A DNA stretch of 64,000 nt, from assembly GCA_937996655.1 (NCBI GenBank), contig CALKUK010000015.1:62001-126000 (forward strand), written 5' to 3'. Made by a program: the position numbers and the translations under genes. Of the stretch, positions 33,815-41,446 are shown piece after piece. Position 1 is the stretch's first letter. Each line of letters opens with the position of its first letter. Under the pieces are notes generated by a model. That model saw nothing but the letters and a program-made list of their open reading frames with translations. It did no database searches and was not told the origin of the DNA. Origin of the DNA: an uncultured Sphingomonadaceae bacterium (GTDB lineage Bacteria; Pseudomonadota; Alphaproteobacteria; Sphingomonadales; Sphingomonadaceae).

Positions 33815-33899
33815 GTGTTCCCAACGAGCGTTCCCCAAACGCTTCTTAAAGGGCGGATCGACAGCTCCTCTGGTCTCGCGTCGGTCCGCCCTTTCCCGT
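33815..33899 (+). ncRNA. Putative small RNA, copy 2
   Basis: From the TGGCA of the promoter to the end of the module (33790-33899) it is 109/110 identical to copy 1. The one difference (base 33884, G for A) falls in the long stem and changes an A-U to a G-U pair, so the helix is kept. Hairpins at 33827-33843 and 33848-33894; the loop again contains CTCCTC. A further 10-bp hairpin follows at 33902-33927, which copy 1 lacks. Confidence 0.6.
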
Positions 33900-33901
33900 T
33901 T

Positions 33902-33927
33902 CCGGAGTTCTCCATGCAGAGCTCCGG
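33902..33927 (+). terminator. Strong hairpin after small RNA copy 2
   Basis: CCGGAGTTCT (33902-33911) and AGAGCTCCGG (33918-33927) form a 10-bp stem with one G-U pair and a 6-nt loop, followed by CCTTTAG. It may be the terminator of copy 2; the T tract is short. Confidence 0.45.
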
Positions 33928-33980
33928 CCTTTAGCCCGAGCCTATGCAGCGTGGACAAATTCGCCGGCACACAGCCGTCG

Positions 33981-34128
33981 CCCCGTGCTTTACACGGGGC
34001 TGGGCTTCACTTCGGCGGGTTTCAGTCCCAAGCTTCCAGTCGACCATTGGTCCTGAAGATCAGGCAATTCGACCTCCATGCCGAACGTGAGACTGCAAGA
34101 AAAGCCGAGCCCCGTGTCAAGCACGGGG
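33981..34128. repeat. Pair of CCCCGTG-N5-CACGGGG palindromes
   Basis: Two hairpins of 7-bp arms, 33981-33999 and 34110-34128, face each other within a larger arrangement of about 150 bp that also shares flanking words (GCCGAGCCCCGTGTC-like) with the repeat at 43578-43596. This is a dispersed palindromic repeat family present at least three times in the window. Confidence 0.75.
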
Positions 34129-34155
34129 CAACGGAGAGGCCTTCGGAGCTCGGCG

Positions 34156-34491
34156 TCAGGTGGCCGTGGACGGCACACCCTTTTCCGCCATCAACGCGCT
34201 GAGTTCTCCGGCTTCGAACATTTCCATCATGATGTCCGATCCACCGATAAACTCCCCCTTCACATAAAGCTGGGGGATGGTCGGCCAGTCAGAAAATTCC
34301 TTGATGCCTGCGCGAACTTCGGGATCCTGCAGCACGTCAAAGCTGCCAAATTCGACGCCAATATGTTCAAGAATGGCGACTGCACGGCTGGAAAAACCGC
34401 ACTGCGGAAAATAGGGCGTGCCTTTCATGAACAGCAGAACGTCGCTGCCGTTGACGATCTCGCCGATGCGGGCTTGGGTGGCGTCAGTCAT
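34156..34491 (-). CDS. grxD: Monothiol glutaredoxin, Grx4/GrxD family
   Basis: Protein of 111 residues with the monothiol active site CGFS (in YFPQCGFSSRAV) and the GSH-binding regions GTPYFPQ, WPTIPQLYVKG and GGSDIMMEM. Such proteins carry 2Fe-2S clusters between a homodimer or with BolA. The gene follows bolA at 9 bp, the usual alphaproteobacterial pairing, and the two products are expected to form a heterocomplex in iron-sulfur trafficking or iron regulation. Confidence 0.96.
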   Translation of the reverse strand: MTDATQARIGEIVNGSDVLLFMKGTPYFPQCGFSSRAVAILEHIGVEFGSFDVLQDPEVRAGIKEFSDWPTIPQLYVKGEFIGGSDIMMEMFEAGELSALMAEKGVPSTAT

Positions 34492-34500
34492 AATAAGTCC

Positions 34501-34734
34501 TCAATCGGGTGTGGCTGTGGTGAGTTGAAGGGCGTGGAGTTCTCCGCCCATGCGGCCGCCCAGGGCGGCATAAACGGCCTGATGCTGCCGCACGCGCGGC
34601 ATCCCGGCGAAGGCGGCAGATGTCACCTTTGCGGCATAGTGATCTCCGTCACCCGCCAGATCTGTGATCTCAATGGCCGCATCTGGAAATGCAGCGCGGA
34701 TCATCGCTTCGATATCGGCGGCAGCCATCGGCAT
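34501..34734 (-). CDS. bolA: BolA family protein
   Basis: Protein of 77 residues (MPMAAADIEAMI start; an internal ATG at 34728 is an alternative) of the BolA/IbaG family. The signature DHYAAKVTSAAFAGMPRVRQH and the following helix are present. Partner of monothiol glutaredoxin encoded next to it. The upstream ATPase zeta-subunit gene ends 3 bp before it. Confidence 0.92.
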   Translation of the reverse strand: MPMAAADIEAMIRAAFPDAAIEITDLAGDGDHYAAKVTSAAFAGMPRVRQHQAVYAALGGRMGGELHALQLTTATPD

Positions 34735-34737
34735 GGG

Positions 34738-35061
34738 TTATTTCGATTCCATCAACTGGCGACGGGCTTCAACAGCCTGATCGGACAGTGCCTTGCGGAC
34801 TTCCTCATCGCTCGTCTCCACGCCGGCCGCCGTGAGGTCGCCGAGCAGCTTGCGGATGACATCTTCATCCCCGGCTTCTTCAAAATCGGCCTGAACGACT
34901 GATTTTGAATAAGAATCGGTTTCCTCGACCGTTAGGCCCATCTTTGCGGCCGCCCATTGACCGACAAGCCGGTTGCGCCGCGCCGTAATCCGGAACGACA
35001 TATCCTCATCACGCGCAAATTTGTTCTCAAACGCATTTTCGCGATTATCAAAGGTGGTCAT
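34738..35061 (-). CDS. F1-ATPase inhibitory zeta subunit (DUF1476)
   Basis: Protein of 107 residues with the DUF1476 hallmark start TTFDNRENAFENKFARDED followed by FRITARRNRLVGQWAA and a four-helix pattern. In Paracoccus this protein inhibits ATP hydrolysis by F1; the role is inferred from family membership. The window has no atp operon genes nearby; it is transcribed with bolA and grxD. Confidence 0.93.
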   Translation of the reverse strand: MTTFDNRENAFENKFARDEDMSFRITARRNRLVGQWAAAKMGLTVEETDSYSKSVVQADFEEAGDEDVIRKLLGDLTAAGVETSDEEVRKALSDQAVEARRQLMESK

Positions 35062-35104
35062 CGGAGGTCCTTCTCTCTTGCCGTGGTCTTTATGAAATAG
35101 GGGC

Positions 35105-35138
35105 AGCGGGCCGTCTGTTCAACGGGAAGCGGCCCGCT
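35105..35138. terminator. Candidate stem-loop between quinone oxidoreductase and zeta-subunit genes
   Basis: AGCGGGCC (35105-35112) and GGCCCGCT (35131-35138) form an 8-bp stem around an 18-nt loop. On the plus strand TTTT follows; on the minus strand, the direction of the flanking genes, no T run follows, so its use there is uncertain. Confidence 0.4.
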
Positions 35139-35145
35139 TTTCCAA

Positions 35146-36147
35146 TCAGTCGTTCGTGACCACCAGCTTCCCGATCGCTTCGCGCCGCGCCATCTTGGCA
35201 ATGGCATCGCCACCCTGGGCCAACGGGAATGTATCGGTCACGCGTGGGTTGATCTTGCCATCTTTCCAGAGGCGGAAAAGGCGCGCGATGTGATCACGAT
35301 TCTTATCGGGATCCCGCATCGTGAACGCCCCCCAGAAGACACCGCACACATCGCAGCTCTTCAGCAAAGTGAGGTTGAGCGGCAGCTTGGGGATGCCAGA
35401 CGGGAAGCCGACCACGAGGTAACGCCCTTCCCAAGCGATGCTGCGGATCGCAGGGTCCGCATAATCGCCGCCGACAGCGTCATAGATGATGTCTGCGCCA
35501 TTGGGGCCGACAGCCGTCTTAAACGCCTCAGACAATGCCTTGGACTGGTCTTTGTCAAACGGCGCGCGGCCATAGATTACGACGTCCGACGCACCAGCTT
35601 CGCGCGCGACCTTGGCCTTTTCTTCCGAAGAGACAGCGGCAATGACACGCGCGCCAAAGGCAACGCCCAGTTCAATCGCCGCTAGGCCAACGCCACCGGC
35701 GGCGCCGAGGATCAGGAGCGTATCGCCTTCCTTGATGTGGCCACGGTCCAGCAGGGCGTGGATCGATGTGCCATAGGTCAGGATCAGCGCGGCGCCTTCA
35801 GCAAAGCTGCGCTCTGCGGGCAGTTCATAGGCGGTCGCGGCATTGAGCACGACCTTTTCGGACATGCCGCCACTGCTGCCGGTCGCACCCAGAACGCGGT
35901 CACCAACCTTAAAGTTGGTCACGCCGTCGCCCACAGCCTCAACAATGCCAGACACTTCGCTGCCCGGCGAGAACGGCCGGGGCGGTTTGAACTGATATTT
36001 GTCTTCGATGATGAGCACGTCGGGATAGTTGACCGAACAAGCCTTCACCGCGACGAGAATCTGGCCAGGGCCTGCGACCGGATCGGCCACATCTTCCAAG
36101 ACCAATGTTTCGGGGCCACCGGCTGCCTTTGACAATAATGCTTTCAT
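35146..36147 (-). CDS. NADPH:quinone oxidoreductase-like MDR protein
   Basis: Zinc-independent medium-chain reductase of 333 residues. Start 36147 is preferred because it forms an ATGA overlap with leuD and begins with the family start MKALLSKAAGGPETL. The nucleotide fold is seen in LLILGAAGGVGLAAIELGVA, and the C-terminus has the GKLVVTND end. No zinc ligands of the alcohol dehydrogenase branch are present. Substrate could be quinones or enoyl-CoA; unspecified. Confidence 0.88.
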   Translation of the reverse strand: MKALLSKAAGGPETLVLEDVADPVAGPGQILVAVKACSVNYPDVLIIEDKYQFKPPRPFSPGSEVSGIVEAVGDGVTNFKVGDRVLGATGSSGGMSEKVVLNAATAYELPAERSFAEGAALILTYGTSIHALLDRGHIKEGDTLLILGAAGGVGLAAIELGVAFGARVIAAVSSEEKAKVAREAGASDVVIYGRAPFDKDQSKALSEAFKTAVGPNGADIIYDAVGGDYADPAIRSIAWEGRYLVVGFPSGIPKLPLNLTLLKSCDVCGVFWGAFTMRDPDKNRDHIARLFRLWKDGKINPRVTDTFPLAQGGDAIAKMARREAIGKLVVTND

Positions 36148-36737
36148 GTTACCGCTCCTGCCTGCCAAGGCCATGCTTCTTTCGCACGGCTCTCATAGGT
36201 TGAAATCTGCGCATCCATCGCCAGCGTCAGGCCGACTTCGTCGAGGCCCTTCAACAAACAATTCTTGCGGAACGCATCAATGTCGAAGTTAAACCTGTCC
36301 TGAAAAGGCGTTGTGACCGTCTGCGCTTCAAGGTCGATATGGATGGGGTCCGTCTTCGCGACCTCCATCAGCCGGTCAATCGCCTCTTGCGGCAAGACGA
36401 CCGTGAGAATGCCGTTCTTAAAGGCATTGCCCGAGAAAATGTCGGAAAAGCTCGGCGCGATGACCGCCTTCACCCCAAGGTCGAGCAGTGCCCAGGCCGC
36501 GTGTTCGCGACTGGAGCCGCACCCGAAATTATCGCCCGCGATCAGAATGGGGGAGCCGGCATATTCTGCGCTGTCGAACAGATTGTCCGGGTCCTTGCGC
36601 AGCGCCTCAAACGCGCCCTTGCCAAGGCCGGTGCGGCTGATGGTCTTCAGCCATTCAGCTGGAATGATAACGTCTGTATCGACATTCTTGAGGCCGAACG
36701 GATAAGCTTTGCCGTCGATCGTGCTGACCGGTTCCAC
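36144..36737 (-). CDS. leuD: 3-Isopropylmalate dehydratase, small subunit
   Basis: Small subunit of the leucine-pathway isomerase, 197 residues, with the LeuD signatures NVDTDVIIPAEWLKTI and DNFGCGSSREHAAWAL. Typically paired with leuC; here the neighbouring gene upstream is a TauE-like transporter and no leuC is seen in the window, so the large subunit must be elsewhere or just not next to it. The stop overlaps the downstream oxidoreductase start. Confidence 0.95.
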   Translation of the reverse strand: MEPVSTIDGKAYPFGLKNVDTDVIIPAEWLKTISRTGLGKGAFEALRKDPDNLFDSAEYAGSPILIAGDNFGCGSSREHAAWALLDLGVKAVIAPSFSDIFSGNAFKNGILTVVLPQEAIDRLMEVAKTDPIHIDLEAQTVTTPFQDRFNFDIDAFRKNCLLKGLDEVGLTLAMDAQISTYESRAKEAWPWQAGAVT

Positions 36738-36791
36738 GCGATAAATCCCTTTAAAATCTGCCCGACCGATTGGCCGTGTGCGGCCCCGCCG

Positions 36792-37556
36792 TCAACCCCG
36801 CCAGAGCTTGAGAAGCGCGCCAAGCGCCGAGACAACCAAAAGAATGACGACAGCGGTGCGCCAGGTCCGTTCCGGCACGACACCGAAAAACTTGGACCCG
36901 ACATGGTTTCCCGCCAACATCAGCGGGAAAACGGCGGCAGTCAGCAACACCAAATGCCCGTCCAGCAGGCCGCGCAACCAGGCGGTCAGCGTGCCCGCCG
37001 TCGCCGCTGCAAAAAAGACGAGAATCATCGAGCCCCTCGCCGCCATGGGGCTGACACCGCTGCGGACGAAGTAAAGAACCACAGGCGGCCCGGGCATTGC
37101 TGCAAAGCCGTTGAGCACGCCCGCCGCCAGTCCTGTGGCCGCGATATGCGCAGGCGCCCGGCTGGGCAAAGGCGCCCGTTTGATGACGAAGATGCCAAAG
37201 CATCCAATGGCAATCGCCGCGATCATCAGGCGGGCGGTGTCCGGGGCCGTGGCGGACAGAACCAGCAGCCCGAGCGGCGTGCCAAGCACCGCACCCAGCG
37301 CAACACCCGACACAAGCCGCCGGTCAATATGCCCGATGGCGCCACTGACGCCGAACGGCCCGATCAGCATTTGCAGACTGATGGCGAGCAGCACCGCCTC
37401 CCTCGGCGGGATAACGAGGCCCATGAGAGGGACAGCCAGAATCGCAAAGCCAAAGCCCGTCAATCCGCGCACAGCCCCTGCGCCAAGCACAATGCCGCAC
37501 AAGGATATGAAAGTTACAGGATCAAGCCCCAGCCAGGCCTTTATCAACTCCATCAT
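36792..37556 (-). CDS. Sulfite exporter TauE/SafE family transporter
   Basis: Integral membrane protein of 254 residues (start 37556, MMELIKAWLG; the open frame to 37625 is less likely because a Shine-Dalgarno-like G-rich run precedes 37556). The family motifs GLTGFGFAILAVPL near residue 30 and its partial repeat around GAVLGTPLGLLVLS are present, with about eight helices. Possible substrates are sulfite or organosulfonates; not determinable. Transcribed toward leuD, 54 bp apart. Confidence 0.85.
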   Translation of the reverse strand: MMELIKAWLGLDPVTFISLCGIVLGAGAVRGLTGFGFAILAVPLMGLVIPPREAVLLAISLQMLIGPFGVSGAIGHIDRRLVSGVALGAVLGTPLGLLVLSATAPDTARLMIAAIAIGCFGIFVIKRAPLPSRAPAHIAATGLAAGVLNGFAAMPGPPVVLYFVRSGVSPMAARGSMILVFFAAATAGTLTAWLRGLLDGHLVLLTAAVFPLMLAGNHVGSKFFGVVPERTWRTAVVILLVVSALGALLKLWRG

Positions 37557-37636
37557 CCGCCCCCCCTTGGCCCGCTTTGCGGTGCCTTCAGTGCCGCTAT
37601 CGCATGGCGGCATCAGGGGAAGCAAGCGAAGCGCTG

Positions 37637-38062
37637 CTAGTCGCGCGGGCGGCGCTTGGCCTTCGGCAGATCAGTTCCCCTGCGCGTATTGGTGCATTGG
37701 TCCTGCACCTCACGGGTGCAAGGCGGATATGCCGCCTGCGGCGCTGGGGCCGACACTTGGGATAGCGGCGCCCAGCGGATACCTCCTTGCGCCATCGCAC
37801 TGGCGGCTAAAGGAGGCGCCGATGATGGCATAGAGGGATTTGCCGGATCACTCGGCAGAGCCGGGGCAGCAGGCGTTTCGGGAAGGGCCGGCGGCGCAGG
37901 CGTTTCAGGCATCGGCGGGCCTTCACCAGGGTGTGGCGCGGCGGGGGCTTCCGGCGGCATTCCTGGTATCTCAGATGTGGTCATCTGCGCCATCAGCATT
38001 GAGGGCGACGCGAACATCACCAACGGCAGGGCGGCGAACTTCAGTGTCTTACGAAACCTCAT
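37637..38062 (-). CDS. Secreted Pro/Ala-rich hypothetical protein
   Basis: Protein of 141 residues from start 38062 (good Shine-Dalgarno AAGGAG at 9 bp), with an N-terminal signal peptide (about 1-25, ending in MLMAQ) and a long low-complexity region rich in Pro and Ala (residues about 30-85), then a C-terminal segment with two cysteines (YPPCTREVQDQCTNTRRG) followed by a basic tail. It looks like a periplasmic or outer-surface protein. I do not recognise a family. The longer open frame to 38326 is rejected. Confidence 0.65.
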   Translation of the reverse strand: MRFRKTLKFAALPLVMFASPSMLMAQMTTSEIPGMPPEAPAAPHPGEGPPMPETPAPPALPETPAAPALPSDPANPSMPSSAPPLAASAMAQGGIRWAPLSQVSAPAPQAAYPPCTREVQDQCTNTRRGTDLPKAKRRPRD

Positions 38063-38212
38063 CTCAGTCTCTCCTTGGTTTGTGGTAGAGCAGGAAAGGG
38101 CAACGCGCGGCGATGGCGCAGGTTCCGCCCGCCGCGCCGCGCGCTCTGCCAGCGGTGCCATTGCCGGGACGGAGTGGAGATTGCGGCGCGGGAGGCGAAG
38201 GGCTAGCGCACT

Positions 38213-38461
38213 ATGATGATCGAACTCATTATTGAAGCCCTCGGCTGGGCGGGGGCCGCCCTTATCCTTGCGAGCTACATCCTGCTGTCGAACGGCCGCC
38301 TGCAGGGCCAGTCGCCGGTCTATCAATGGATGAATGTCGGGGGGTCGATGGGTCTTGTGCTCAACAGCGGTTGGAATGGCGCGATACCCTCTGTCGCGCT
38401 CAACATTGTCTGGATGGCCATCGGCCTGTTGACGCTTTGGCGCATCCGCACCGTCCGCTGA
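38213..38461 (+). CDS. Small membrane protein, CBU_0592-like
   Basis: Protein of 82 residues with three predicted membrane helices (about 5-24, 42-54 and 60-78), resembling the small CBU_0592-type membrane family from proteobacteria (pattern GWAGAALILASYILLSNG). Start 38213 begins with two methionines; 38216 is equally possible. Ends directly next to the convergent ygfZ stop. Function unknown. Confidence 0.7.
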   Translation: MMIELIIEALGWAGAALILASYILLSNGRLQGQSPVYQWMNVGGSMGLVLNSGWNGAIPSVALNIVWMAIGLLTLWRIRTVR

Positions 38462-39160
38462 TTATTCGGCCAGAAGGGCCGGGGCCAGCCAATCGGGAAT
38501 AAGCGCATCCGCCGGGTCAGAAACCGGGCGACGCTCGACCGTGCCGTCCGGCGAAACAAACAACCGCCGGTTGACCTTTTGTCGGTAGTTCATCCGCGCC
38601 GTATTCTCCTGCCCGACATAGCAGCCTTTGGTGAAGCTGACGCCGTTGAGTTCAACTGCATTGGCCTCCAGCCAGAGGGTTTTGTCCTGCCCAAGGTCTG
38701 CGGTTCCCTCCGCCACGCCGAGTGACAAGCGGTGGGCGTGATACCCCGTTGCCTCGCCATCCGGCGCACCAATCCAGCGGCGACCAAGAGCTGCCAAACG
38801 CGGGTCAGCGACACCTGCCTCACCCTCTTTCGCCCAATGGACGGCCAGTGTGGCATCCCGCGCAATCGTGATCGGGCGACGCAGGCGGTAAATGGTCAGC
38901 CGCTTGACCAGCGCGTCGGCCTGATCGGCTTCACAGTCGATCAGAACATCGTCCCCATCTGCCCAGAGCATGAAGTCGAACAGCGCCTTGCCCTGCGGCG
39001 TCAGCAACCCCGCCCAGACTGGCAGCGCCCCCAGCACGTCATTCGTCACAAGACCTTGCAAAAATCCGCGAACATCCTCACCGGACAAGCGGATGATGGC
39101 GCGGTCGGCCAATGTGGTGCCTTGGGTGGTGCCAGATGTGGTGTCTTCCATGCGCCCCAT
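38462..39160 (-). CDS. ygfZ: YgfZ/GcvT family folate-binding protein
   Basis: Tetrahydrofolate-dependent factor for repair or maturation of iron-sulfur clusters, 232 residues. The family signature KGCYVGQENTARM with the conserved cysteine is present near residue 180, preceded by GcvT-like beta segments (LQGLVTNDVLGALP and ALFDFMLWADGDDVLIDCEA). An alternative start at 39151 would be three residues shorter. Divergent from pyrC. Confidence 0.9.
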   Translation of the reverse strand: MGRMEDTTSGTTQGTTLADRAIIRLSGEDVRGFLQGLVTNDVLGALPVWAGLLTPQGKALFDFMLWADGDDVLIDCEADQADALVKRLTIYRLRRPITIARDATLAVHWAKEGEAGVADPRLAALGRRWIGAPDGEATGYHAHRLSLGVAEGTADLGQDKTLWLEANAVELNGVSFTKGCYVGQENTARMNYRQKVNRRLFVSPDGTVERRPVSDPADALIPDWLAPALLAE

Positions 39161-39198
39161 CTAGGATGTCCTGACCAAAATCCCAAGCCGGAGCCAAA

Positions 39199-40236
39199 AT
39201 GACCGACCGTATCACCATCCGCCGCCCTGATGACTGGCACGTGCATCTGCGCGATGGCGCGATGATGGCCGCGGTTGTGCCGTTCACGGCCCGCCAGTTC
39301 CGCCGTGCGATTGTGATGCCCAATCTGAAGCCGCCGGTGACAACGGCTGAACAGGCCCTCGCCTATAAAGCGCGCATCATGTCTGCCCTTCCGGCCGACA
39401 GCGATTTTGAACCGCTCATCACCTGTTATCTGACCGACTCGGCTGATCCGGATGAGATTGAGCGCGGATTTGAAAGCGGCGCTTTTGCCGCCGTCAAACT
39501 CTACCCCGCCAATGCCACCACCAATTCCGCACACGGCGTGACCGACATTGCCCATGTGACGCACGTGCTGGAGCGGATGCAAAAAATCGGCATGCCCTTC
39601 CTCATCCACGGCGAAGTGACCGACCATGATGTCGATGTGTTCGACCGCGAGGCTGTGTTCATCGACCGGACAATGACCAAGCTGGTCGATGACTTCCCCG
39701 CGCTCCGCATCGTGTTTGAACACATCACAACCAAGGACGCCGCGCAGTTTGTGGAAGATGCTGGCCCCAATGTGGCAGCCACCATCACGCCGCAGCACCT
39801 GCACATCAGCCGCAATGCCATGTTGGTTGGCGGCATCCGCCCGCATCTTTATTGCCTGCCGATCGTCAAGCGGGAGGAGCATCGCCTTGCTTTGCGCAAG
39901 GCCGCGACATCCGGCTCGCCCAAATTCTTCCTCGGCACCGATACAGCGCCCCACGCCATCGAAACCAAGGAAACCTCGTGCGGCTGCGCGGGCATCTTCA
40001 ACGCGCCGTTCGCGATGGAAAGCTATGCGCAGGTGTTCGATGAGGACGGCGCGCTGGACCAGTTGGAGGCCTTCGCCTCGCTCAATGGTCCGGCCTTTTA
40101 CCGTCTCCCGGTCAATGAGGACACCATCACGCTGGAGCGCAGCCCCATCCAAGTGCCCGATAGTCTGCCCGCCGCGGGCTCCGCGCTGGTGCCGTTCCAT
40201 GCCGGCGAAACCCTGCCCTGGCGCTTGGTCGACTGA
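39199..40236 (+). CDS. pyrC: Dihydroorotase
   Basis: Class II dihydroorotase of pyrimidine synthesis, 345 residues. The metal motif is in DDWHVHLRDG (HxH), the carbamylated lysine in AAVKLYPANATTNS, and further zinc ligands in LIHGEVTDHDVD, FEHITTKDA and HHL-like segment TPQHLHISRNAM. The active-site aspartate is in FLGTDTAPHAIETK. It starts 38 bp from the divergent ygfZ start and is followed by a terminator hairpin. Confidence 0.96.
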   Translation: MTDRITIRRPDDWHVHLRDGAMMAAVVPFTARQFRRAIVMPNLKPPVTTAEQALAYKARIMSALPADSDFEPLITCYLTDSADPDEIERGFESGAFAAVKLYPANATTNSAHGVTDIAHVTHVLERMQKIGMPFLIHGEVTDHDVDVFDREAVFIDRTMTKLVDDFPALRIVFEHITTKDAAQFVEDAGPNVAATITPQHLHISRNAMLVGGIRPHLYCLPIVKREEHRLALRKAATSGSPKFFLGTDTAPHAIETKETSCGCAGIFNAPFAMESYAQVFDEDGALDQLEAFASLNGPAFYRLPVNEDTITLERSPIQVPDSLPAAGSALVPFHAGETLPWRLVD

Positions 40237-40266
40237 TCAACGGACCAAGAGTTCGCCTGACATAAA

Positions 40267-40293
40267 AAGGGCCGCAACGCTGTTGCGGCCCTT
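40267..40293 (-). terminator. Intrinsic terminator between pyrC and the EipA-like gene
   Basis: AAGGGCCGCAAC (40267-40278) and GTTGCGGCCCTT (40282-40293) form a perfect 12-bp stem with a 3-nt loop. On the minus strand it is followed by a TTTTT run (complement of AAAAA, 40262-40266), which fits termination of the minus-strand gene ending at 40354; it may also end pyrC. Confidence 0.8.
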
Positions 40294-40353
40294 GAAGTTT
40301 GGTGCGACCCGAAAAGCTTCTTGTCGTTGATCTCCTGTCCCTATCGGCGCCTG

Positions 40354-41097
40354 TTAGAAAGGCAGCCAGCGGGACTTTTCGCTAAACTTCATATATCCGA
40401 CATTGGCCCCCAGCCGGACGCCCACACCCAATCTAATCGGAATGATAACCACGTCGCCGCGCCGCAGATATGTGGCCGAAAGGCCACCCACAAAATAGGC
40501 GCGCCCCTCCACCTGCGGATAACGGCGGTAAAGATCCTGACTGTCGTACAGATTATAGACGAGCACGAAGGTTTTCGCGGCATCCCCCCCCACGTCAAAA
40601 CCCAGCGACGGCCCAGTCCAATAGACCGGACGTTCCCCTTCAACGCTGTGCATCATGGTGCCGGACCCATAGCGGATGCCGATGCCGAACGCGCCAGAGG
40701 CCTCTCGCCCGGCGATATAGGCATTGGGCTCGCCCTGATCCTTCAGGATTTTCTCAATCATTTCGGCCAAGCCCTTGGCACCTTTGCCAAACACGCCTTC
40801 GGCGGCGCCAATCAGATCATCTTTCTTATAGGTCTTCGCCGGCATGGCCGCCGCCGCTTTGTCCGCCGCCGAGGCCGAGGCTGTTGCGCCGGGCACATCC
40901 TGTGGCCCGGCGAGGTCTGACTGCGCGACGTCTGTCGAAAGGGCCGCATCCCCGGAGGACGCAGACGCGGGCGGCGCTGGGGGCACCTCATAAGGCGCGC
41001 TCGGATCCACTTGCTTGACCTGCGCCACCGCTGGTCCAGCCGCAAGGAAAGTTGCAGCTATCCCCAATGCAAAATGACGCACCCATTGCCCGATCAT
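40354..41097 (-). CDS. EipA-like envelope protein (DUF1134)
   Basis: Secreted protein of 247 residues (start 41097; the open frame to 41232 is rejected because the Shine-Dalgarno GGGAG lies 7 bp before 41097). Signal peptide about 1-25, then a Pro/Ala-rich spacer, then the DUF1134 domain with SGAFGIGIRYGSGTM, YWTGPSLGFDVGGDA and FVLVYNLYDSQDLYRR. Brucella EipA of this family is a periplasmic envelope-integrity factor; the same role is inferred here. Confidence 0.85.
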   Translation of the reverse strand: MIGQWVRHFALGIAATFLAAGPAVAQVKQVDPSAPYEVPPAPPASASSGDAALSTDVAQSDLAGPQDVPGATASASAADKAAAAMPAKTYKKDDLIGAAEGVFGKGAKGLAEMIEKILKDQGEPNAYIAGREASGAFGIGIRYGSGTMMHSVEGERPVYWTGPSLGFDVGGDAAKTFVLVYNLYDSQDLYRRYPQVEGRAYFVGGLSATYLRRGDVVIIPIRLGVGVRLGANVGYMKFSEKSRWLPF

Positions 41098-41268
41098 GCC
41101 AAACTCCCACGCGTTAATATGGCCAGCTAGAATCGCCTGCGCACGCACCCGCAAGCCGAGAGCGATGAGGTGAGTCCATTTTACGCCAGTTTGAATCAAA
41201 TTTCCGCTGCGTTGGGGCATTGTGTCCTGCAAAAGCCCTCGCTATAGCCGCCCCAGCCAAGAGCATCC

Positions 41269-41361
41269 GGAGACGTGGGTGAGTGGCTGAAACCAACGGT
41301 TTGCTAAACCGTCGTAGGGGGATTACTCCTACCGAGGGTTCGAATCCCTCCGTCTCCGCCA
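41269..41361 (+). tRNA. tRNA-Ser (GCU anticodon)
   Basis: Full class II cloverleaf: acceptor GGAGACG (41269-41275) pairs with CGTCTCC (41351-41357); D arm GGTG...ACC; anticodon stem-loop ACGGT-TTGCTAA-ACCGT with anticodon GCT at 41303-41305, reading AGC and AGU; long variable arm GTAGGGGGATTACTCCTAC; T arm GAGGG-TTCGAAT-CCCTC. The genome-encoded CCA follows the discriminator G (41359-41361). Single tRNA, with no other RNA gene beside it. Confidence 0.97.
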
Positions 41362-41446
41362 GCACCTCTGCCGTATTTTTGACTGCATTCCGCAGCAAAC
41401 ATACGGCGAGGGTTGAAGGCCCCCCCCAAATATCACGGCGCCCCCC

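Larger units (their letters stand above)
33636..34155. other. 520-bp non-coding gap between arsR and grxD
   Basis: Holds the arsR operator dyad (33637-33662), activator site copy 2 (33707-33724), the second -24/-12 promoter (33790-33805), small RNA copy 2 (about 33815-33899), a strong extra hairpin (33902-33927) and two CCCCGTG palindromes (33981-33999 and 34110-34128). Short open frames here repeat those in the other module and are not credible genes. Confidence 0.75.

Noticed and set aside
31866..33970. Short minus-strand open frames over the two modules (about 31866-32221 and 33635-33970) that share peptide words
   Set aside because: The shared words come from the DNA repeat itself. The frames have no family match, lie opposite to the predicted promoters and have no ribosome-binding site.
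31744..34155. Arsenic cassette as a transposon
   Set aside because: No transposase or terminal inverted repeats; the flanking sequences are direct repeats that look functional themselves.
41269..41446. tRNA-Ser as an integration site of a genomic island
   Set aside because: No integrase, no repeat of the tRNA 3' end and ordinary genes on both sides.
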